Source: Myxococcales bacterium (GTDB taxonomy: Bacteria; Myxococcota_A; Polyangia; Polyangiales; Ga0077539). From it: a DNA stretch of 64,000 nucleotides. The notes below the pieces were generated by a model. The model was not told where the DNA came from. It saw only the letters and a list, made by a program, of their open reading frames with translations, and did not search any database. A program made the position numbers and the translations under genes. Below are positions 59,024 to 64,000 of the stretch, in pieces (the stretch's first letter is position 1; the number at the start of each line of letters is the position of its first letter). Location of the stretch: assembly GCA_016793325.1 (NCBI GenBank), contig JAEUKI010000009.1, positions 62,001-126,000 of the forward strand, in the 5' to 3' direction.

Positions 59024-59947
59024 ATGAACGGATTGGATCGACGAATCGTTTGGATGGGACTCGCTGCTTCGGCCCTCGCGGCGTGCGGAGCGCCAACAGG
59101 CAACAACATGCCCGACACCGGCATGAACCGTCCCGACGCGGCGACGATGTCTCGCCCCGACACGCGCAGCACGCGCCCCGTCCAGACCGTCGAGAACCCC
59201 GGCGAGCCCGAGCCAGCGACGGAAGACCTCCCTGCGGACGAAGCCGCCGCCGGTGGCATTGGCGAGGGAACCGACACCATCGGCGCGTGCCACATCACGA
59301 GCCCGATGGGCCTCGATGCGCGGCTGTGCGTCGACTACAACGAGGGCTACGACGCGGAGTCCGCGGGCGCGCACTGCCGCGAACAAGGCGGGATCTTCAA
59401 CGCGATGCAGGGCTGCGACCGCAGCAACTCGCGGCTCGTGAGCACGTGCTCGCTCACCGCCGCCATGAAATCTCGCGTCGTGTACGCGTACCGGATCCCC
59501 GAGACGCGCTCGATGCCGAACCCGCCCACCGTCGACGCCGACGCCGTCACGATGTGGTGCATGGCCCAAATGGGAACGCCTCCCGCCATGGAGCCCCCGC
59601 GCAACACCGGCCGCTGCCAGTACCGTACGTCGGACAACTTCCTCTCGATCAACAACATCGAAGCGTGCGTCGCGTACGACGAGGGGTTCAGCGAGGCCGA
59701 CGCGCAAATGGACTGCGCGGGTCGCACGACGACCTCGGGCGCGTTCGCCGAGCGCAACTGCGGGACGCCGAGCGCCGCGAACCCCGCGTGCCGCTTCACC
59801 GAAGGAGCCCGCACGTGGTCGGTCTTCTATCGCTGGCCCTATCGCTCGACGACGCCGTGGGACACCGGGGCGTGCGCGTCGGACACGAGCCGATGCTTCC
59901 AACGCGACTGCGCCGCGGCCGGCGGGACGTTCGTCACGTCGGAGTGA
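59024..59947 (+). CDS. Cys-rich lipoprotein of unknown function
   Basis: The product is 307 residues. The lipobox is ALAAC (Cys21), with an Arg/Thr/Pro linker to about 85. The body has two similar segments, each beginning with a Cys, an IEACVAYDEGFSEADAQMDC-like or ARLCVDYNEGYDAESAGAHC-like helix and a CR or CDR end. This is probably an internal duplication. No family is recognised. It is four bases upstream of the metalloprotease gene and probably part of its operon. About 290 bp before it show no gene. Confidence 0.65.
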   Translation: MNGLDRRIVWMGLAASALAACGAPTGNNMPDTGMNRPDAATMSRPDTRSTRPVQTVENPGEPEPATEDLPADEAAAGGIGEGTDTIGACHITSPMGLDARLCVDYNEGYDAESAGAHCREQGGIFNAMQGCDRSNSRLVSTCSLTAAMKSRVVYAYRIPETRSMPNPPTVDADAVTMWCMAQMGTPPAMEPPRNTGRCQYRTSDNFLSINNIEACVAYDEGFSEADAQMDCAGRTTTSGAFAERNCGTPSAANPACRFTEGARTWSVFYRWPYRSTTPWDTGACASDTSRCFQRDCAAAGGTFVTSE

Positions 59948-59950
59948 GCC

Positions 59951-61651
59951 ATGCGCACATGGATTCAACCCACACGCAGATCGCCTGGCCTCGCTCGGCG
60001 TCGCGCGCGCGTCTCGGTCGCGCTGCTCGGCGCGTCGCTCGCGGCGTGCGGCCCTGCAGTGAACGCCGCAGCTGACGGCGCTCCGTCGAGCGACAGCAGC
60101 ATGGGTCCCTTTCCTCTCGGCGACGACCCCTGCATGGGCGTGAGCGAGCAGGGCGCGTGCGCCGCGGACGGGAGGCTCGAGTACTGCAACGTTCCGACGG
60201 ACGTCGACGAAGACGAGAGCGTCCCTGTCGAAGTCGTTCGAGCGGCGTGCGGCGCCGGTGAGCGATGCGCGGTCAACGCGGGGTTCGCCGAGTGCGTGCC
60301 CTCGGGAGAGTGTCGCGATCGCGACTCGCGCTGCAACGGCGCGGCGCTCCAGCGATGCAACGCCGGTCGATGGCAAGACGAGCCGTGCGCGACCGAGTGT
60401 GTCGACACTGGAATCGGCGCGGCGAACTGCGCGCGCGCCCCGAGCCCGGACAACCGAACGCTCCGCGTCACGTTCGAAGCGCGCGAGCCAAACGCCGAGC
60501 GCACCGACTGGAGCGCCGAGACCGTCACGCGCAACGCCGAGGGCTTTCAAGTCGTCGTGTATCGCGGGATGGAGGTCGTGGACGAAGGTCGCACGGGCGC
60601 CGGCGAACAAGCGGGCCGCGTGTCGATCTCGGTTCCCGCCGGGGACGACGTTCGCGTCGTCGTGAGCGCGGTGCAAGACGATCAAGCGCAGGGCGTCGCG
60701 CTCGCGCTCGCGGATCCGAACATGGGCGCGATGCGCCTGACACCCGGGTTCGTTCCGAGCAACCCTCGCCTCTGGTCCTGGGAATTCACTGGCGCTTCGC
60801 TCATGAACGACACGCTTCACATCACCGAAGAGAACGGCTCTGGCGCCGCGAACCTCTTCAACGTGCTGCACCGCGCGTATCGCGAGGTGCGTCGGCGCTT
60901 CCCTTCGCAGCGACCGCTCTCGCTCGTCGCGTGGGCGGGGGACGGGACGACGTACTCGTGCGGAGCGTGCATGAACAGCCGCCCCATCGACGTGTTCGAG
61001 CAGAATTTTCGCTCGCAAATCTGGATGCCCATGGGCGGAGCCAACCACCAAGAGTGGTCCGACGCGGTCACGGGCCACGAGGCCGGGCACTGGGTGATGG
61101 CGAGCTTCGGACGCTCGCCCGGCGAAGGCGGAGCGCACACGATCGGCGTTCCGACGATGCCCGGCCAAGCGTGGAGCGAGGGCTTCGCGACGTGGTTCAG
61201 CTACGAGGTCCTGCGCTGGCCTGCGTACGTCGACAAGCAAAACGGCTCGATGTTCTGGGCGGACATTACGACGAGGACCTACCACCGCATGCGCGCGTGG
61301 CGGCGACCGACCGCGGACGCGCCCGACGGGATGCAGCAGCGGCACGACGAAAACGACGTCTCTGCGATGCTCCTCGCGCTCGCGGGCAGCGACGCGGCTC
61401 CCATCTTCACAGCGCTCAACAGCGAGCGCATGCGCGTCGCGCCGTTCGCGCGCGGCTACGCTCGTCACACCTGGTCGACCAACTACACGAACATTCGACG
61501 CACCCAGACCTCTGCGCCCTTTCTCGCGGACATGCTCGACGCCCTCAACTGCGCGTCGTTCTCGAGAGACTCGATCAACGCGGCCGCGGTCCCCGACACG
61601 CACTACCCGTACCCCACCACGACGCCGCTCTGCGCGACGGGAGGAAACTGA
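59951..61651 (+). CDS. Secreted zinc metalloprotease-like lipoprotein
   Basis: The product is 566 residues. The signal ends with a LAAC lipobox. An EGF-like/Cys-rich region follows (about 80-150: CMGVSEQGACAADGRLEYC, ECRDRDSRCNGAALQRC). After a beta-rich stretch the catalytic domain shows GHEAGHW (HExxH, about residue 376) and downstream WSEGFATWFSYEVLRW, giving a gluzincin-type E. No pro-peptide is obvious. It lies between two other lipoprotein genes and probably acts at the cell surface on proteins. Confidence 0.8.
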   Translation: MRTWIQPTRRSPGLARRRARVSVALLGASLAACGPAVNAAADGAPSSDSSMGPFPLGDDPCMGVSEQGACAADGRLEYCNVPTDVDEDESVPVEVVRAACGAGERCAVNAGFAECVPSGECRDRDSRCNGAALQRCNAGRWQDEPCATECVDTGIGAANCARAPSPDNRTLRVTFEAREPNAERTDWSAETVTRNAEGFQVVVYRGMEVVDEGRTGAGEQAGRVSISVPAGDDVRVVVSAVQDDQAQGVALALADPNMGAMRLTPGFVPSNPRLWSWEFTGASLMNDTLHITEENGSGAANLFNVLHRAYREVRRRFPSQRPLSLVAWAGDGTTYSCGACMNSRPIDVFEQNFRSQIWMPMGGANHQEWSDAVTGHEAGHWVMASFGRSPGEGGAHTIGVPTMPGQAWSEGFATWFSYEVLRWPAYVDKQNGSMFWADITTRTYHRMRAWRRPTADAPDGMQQRHDENDVSAMLLALAGSDAAPIFTALNSERMRVAPFARGYARHTWSTNYTNIRRTQTSAPFLADMLDALNCASFSRDSINAAAVPDTHYPYPTTTPLCATGGN

Positions 61652-61652
61652 G

Positions 61653-62231
61653 ATGCGCGCTCCATGGCTCGCCGCTGCAGCGACGCTCGTCGCCTGCGCT
61701 TCACCGACGCCGACGCGCGTCGCGACATCGCGCTCGTCTCCGGCCGAACACGCGCACGTCGCGGGGCCGGCGCAGCTCACGCTCGAGCCCGTTCACTTGT
61801 CACACGAGTCGCCGACGGGATCGATCGATCGCGCTCAGCCAATCGTCGCAGACAGCGCTCGCGCTGCGAACGACGTCACGCTCGTCGCGCGGTTGTCGCT
61901 CGACGCGTATGCAGATGTTCCCGTGACGGTGACGATCGATCTTCCGTCGAACGCGTCGCTTCGCGCAGGTCGATCGAGCTTCACGATCCCGAACATCCGC
62001 CCTGGATCGATCGTCGAAGAGCGCTACACGGTGGCGTTCGCTTCGGGACAACCACGACCGGTCGGCGCGATCACGGTTCGCGCGCACGCGCGTGGTTCAG
62101 CGTTCGGCTTCACTGCGGTCGCTCGATGGAACGACGGAGCGACACCGCCAACGCGTCGCATCGTCGCCGACGGAACGCCCCTCGTGATGGGTCGACATCG
62201 GTTCGGTCCGTCCATCCGCGCTGGCCGCTGA
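61653..62231 (+). CDS. Lipoprotein, unknown, after metalloprotease
   Basis: The product is 192 residues. GGGAGG lies upstream and the ATG is two bases after the preceding stop, so co-translation is likely. The lipobox is LVAC. The domain is beta-rich, Ig-like (VTLVARLSLDAYADVPVTVT, GSIVEERYTVAFASG). No catalytic motif. It may be an accessory or inhibitor for the adjacent protease; that is inference. Confidence 0.6.
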   Translation: MRAPWLAAAATLVACASPTPTRVATSRSSPAEHAHVAGPAQLTLEPVHLSHESPTGSIDRAQPIVADSARAANDVTLVARLSLDAYADVPVTVTIDLPSNASLRAGRSSFTIPNIRPGSIVEERYTVAFASGQPRPVGAITVRAHARGSAFGFTAVARWNDGATPPTRRIVADGTPLVMGRHRFGPSIRAGR

Positions 62232-62243
62232 TCGATCGAACGC

Positions 62244-62870
62244 TCACCGAACGCTCGCCCACCATCGGCGCATTCGAATCCCGAGCTCGGACGAGTAACC
62301 CACGTCCGTCGCGCGAATCGCTCCGCTTCGATCGATGGCGAACGTCGTCGGAAAGCTCCGGACTCCGTAGCGCTGCGCGAGGGTCCCGTCGGGATCATTG
62401 ACGACGATGTTTCGTTCGAGCCCCTCGCTGCGGACGAACGCACGGACGCGCGCGTCGTCGCCCGACTGGCTCGCGACGAGGACCACCGACGGATCACCGG
62501 CAAACGCCCTGAGGTTGTGCTCGCTGGCGCGACACACCCCGCACCACGTCGCGAAGAACCAGAGGACCCGCGGACCGTCCGCCCCTGCGCCGATCACAAC
62601 CTCGCGCCCGTCGAGCGCGCGCACCCGTATCGCCGGCGCTTGTCCCGAAGCGTGCGATCGACTCTGCAACGCGCGAATGCCCACGACCACCGCGAGGACC
62701 ACCGCGACCTCGATGAGGGCGCGGCGAACCTTTGCCGCCGGCGCGGCTTCGTTGTTCGAAGCCCGTTTGTTCGCGCTCGCGTCCGCCGAGGTCTCTGCCG
62801 CGGCGCCATCGGGCGCGGGTGGTTCGTCGCCGCTGCGCTGAATCGTTGGGGTATCGCCGGAAGTAGTCAT
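62244..62870 (-). CDS. TlpA/ResA-like membrane-anchored thioredoxin
   Basis: The product is 208 residues. The N-terminus has a polar Ala/Ser/Asp-rich segment of about 45 residues, then a membrane helix (LIEVAVVLAVVVGIRAL). The periplasmic domain is TlpA-like: RVLWFFATWCGVC (WCGVC), NLRAFAGDPSVVLVASQ, IVVNDPDGTLAQRYGV and the cis-Pro in SFPTTFAIDRSG. It probably reduces or oxidises thiols of exported proteins, such as apocytochromes. It is convergent with the lipoprotein gene. Confidence 0.85.
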   Translation of the reverse strand: MTTSGDTPTIQRSGDEPPAPDGAAAETSADASANKRASNNEAAPAAKVRRALIEVAVVLAVVVGIRALQSRSHASGQAPAIRVRALDGREVVIGAGADGPRVLWFFATWCGVCRASEHNLRAFAGDPSVVLVASQSGDDARVRAFVRSEGLERNIVVNDPDGTLAQRYGVRSFPTTFAIDRSGAIRATDVGYSSELGIRMRRWWASVR

Positions 62871-62914
62871 GGAATGAGCGCCGGTCCTCTGGAGTTAGCT
62901 CTGTTTGACGGGCT

Positions 62915-62944
62915 TTGACATTCCCCGCCCCGTGCGCCTATAAG
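62915..62944 (+). promoter_or_regulatory. Sigma-70-like promoter
   Basis: TTGACA (62915-62920), an 18-bp spacer and TATAAG (62939-62944). This is the best housekeeping promoter match in the window. It implies a leader of about 150 nt before the ATG at 63101. Confidence 0.6.
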
Positions 62945-63000
62945 CGCGCCGCCGAGAGAGGGGGCCCCGTTGCCGGAGCCCAAAACCACAAAAAGCGCGT

Positions 63001-63016
63001 GAGACCCGCGGGTCTC
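63001..63016 (+). other. 16-bp perfect palindrome in the 5' leader
   Basis: GAGACCCGCGGGTCTC lies in the leader of the last gene. It could be an attenuator stem, a protein-binding site or chance. There is no U-tract. Confidence 0.35.
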
Positions 63017-63100
63017 CCCGGTTGTCGAAGGCCTGGCCGAGGGTTTGGGCCGCTGAGAGCCGGACATTGTCTGTCAGCCTATCTTTGGAAGGGTTGCTTC

Positions 63101-64000
63101 ATGGCCGACCGCACGGCACAGGGCGCGAACAACAAGCCAATCATCGAAGAGATCCACCACCGCGACAGCCAGGTGTACATCTGCCTGGTGGTGAATCGCC
63201 GCCACAAATCCGCGCGAATCGTGGACTTTCTCGCGGGAAACTTCCCGCAGAAACAAGCGGCGATCCAAGCCCTGTCGGTGCGCGAGGGGATCGAGCGCGT
63301 CTACACGCTGGTCGAGCGCGAAGAGAGCACCGGCTGGGCGAAGGCCGGCTACGCGCGCGAAGGATCGATTCCGGGCTACTACAAGCGCTCGGACGCGCAC
63401 GTGATGGGGCACCTCGTGCACCAGCCGCCGAAGGTCGACGAAGAAGGCAACCTGATCGCCCCGACCGCGGACGCCGTTCGCGCCGAGAAGCTCATCAATC
63501 AGGCAAAGAAGCTCAAAGACGGGCTCGCCGTGGTGCGCGGCGCGAAGACCGAGCTCATGGACGTGCGGCAGCTCGACGCGCTTCGCAGCGCGTTCAAGGG
63601 AAAGAAGGGCGCGCCGCCGCCGCTCGATGACTGCTTCGGCCGCACCGGGACGCGCGTGCACATGGTTGCGCGCGATCCGAAGAAGGCCGTCGAGCAGTTC
63701 GTCGCGGCCGAGGTTCAAGACTGTTTCGGCAACGCGTATCTGCAGCTCGGGAGCGTTCCGACGGCCGAAGGCGACGCGAGGCTCACGGTCACGCTGCTCC
63801 AGAGCATCGCGGAAGAGCTCAAGGGTCGCGAAGTGGCCAGCGCGTTTACGTACGCTCCTGTGCACGACACGCTGCTCGGTGCGGCGCTGCTCGGCGCGGG
63901 CTTCAAGAAGACCGGCCTGCTCGCTCGGCACTTGATCGCCGGCGGAAAGCGCGCCGACAGCGTCCTCTGGACGAAGAAGCTCATGGCGACGGCGGCCGAC
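63101..64000 (+). CDS. Putative GNAT-like protein (3' end outside window)
   Basis: The frame is open from ATG 63101 to the last base (300 codons). Two regions resemble the end of a GNAT-like acetyltransferase fold: AGYAREGSIPGYYKRSDAHV (about 87-106), and a second (about 260-300) with FKKTGLLARHLIAGGKRADS followed by LWTKKL. The two may be an internal duplication or a split domain. The middle (about 115-190) is basic and helical. No catalytic residue can be named. A strong promoter and a 150-nt leader suggest high expression. Confidence 0.6.
   Translation, partial: MADRTAQGANNKPIIEEIHHRDSQVYICLVVNRRHKSARIVDFLAGNFPQKQAAIQALSVREGIERVYTLVEREESTGWAKAGYAREGSIPGYYKRSDAHVMGHLVHQPPKVDEEGNLIAPTADAVRAEKLINQAKKLKDGLAVVRGAKTELMDVRQLDALRSAFKGKKGAPPPLDDCFGRTGTRVHMVARDPKKAVEQFVAAEVQDCFGNAYLQLGSVPTAEGDARLTVTLLQSIAEELKGREVASAFTYAPVHDTLLGAALLGAGFKKTGLLARHLIAGGKRADSVLWTKKLMATAAD

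Noticed and set aside
58793..61780. Long minus-strand frame antisense to the metalloprotease operon
   Set aside because: It has no domain, and the plus-strand genes have lipoboxes, HExxH and tight spacing.
1..64000. tRNA, rRNA, CRISPR or transposase genes
   Set aside because: No T-loop-like sequences with matching stems, rRNA signatures, repeat-spacer arrays or transposase motifs were seen on either strand.

Overview
The window is high-G+C DNA, roughly two thirds G+C by eye, from a Gram-negative delta-type proteobacterium, most likely a myxobacterium (Myxococcota, Polyangia-like). The evidence is the very large share of secreted lipoproteins with Asp/Ser/Thr/Val-rich linkers after the lipobox, a MYXO-CTERM-like C-terminal anchor, an NHL-propeller lipoprotein and an ECF sigma factor carrying its own zinc-finger anti-sigma domain. 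No rRNA, tRNA, CRISPR array, transposase or integrase gene was seen. All assignments come from reading the sequence; no search was run.

Layout. 1-4.3 kb: an edge-truncated Cys-rich thioredoxin-like lipoprotein, an XRE-type regulator divergent from a PaaI-type thioesterase, a methyltransferase and two small membrane proteins. 4.3-12.2 kb: a six-gene minus-strand run (unknown protein, DUF1826 protein, three lipoproteins, a propeller-haloperoxidase fusion) behind a perfect TTTGCAA-N5-TTGCAAA palindrome that is shared with a divergent zinc-type S18 gene. 12.6-15.9 kb: AraC-type regulator, ClpP-like protease, GIDE-like membrane protein, hydrolase. 15.9-28.2 kb: a metal island with a multicopper oxidase and cytochrome c divergent from a Cys-free S4 paralogue, then two divergent imelysin/di-haem oxidoreductase operons around Fur-box-like sequence. 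28.2-32 kb: a MazG/NadD-like fusion, a secreted propeller-like protein and a lysozyme-like anchored protein. 32-38.1 kb: the second metal island: lipoprotein, then CobW, Cys-free L33, CobW, WD40 and a second DUF1826 gene, again with GCAA-N5-TTGC boxes. 38.1-39.2 kb: a one-gene insert between perfect 50-bp direct repeats. 39.2-47.5 kb: YkgJ-like protein, esterase, NiCoT-like and MerC-like metal proteins sharing a box, and an OprO/P-like porin behind a PhoB-box-like array. 47.6-64 kb: FdhD, CBS proteins, aminotransferase, an orphan ABC ATPase, Uma2, serine dehydratase, thioredoxin, ECF sigma factor, a secreted metalloprotease operon, and an edge-truncated acetyltransferase-like gene with a good promoter.

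How it may work together. The most interesting reading is that one recurring dyad, GCAA-N5-TTGC, marks a dispersed zinc-scarcity (Zur-type) regulon. Its members would include COG0523/CobW GTPases, zinc-free ribosomal protein copies, two DUF1826 genes, a NiCoT/MerC pair, and several uncharacterised lipoproteins together with a haloperoxidase-like enzyme. The interleaved imelysin/di-haem/multicopper-oxidase operons carry sequences resembling Fur boxes instead. Neither a Zur/Fur-type regulator nor ZnuABC lies in the window, so the regulator's identity is inference.
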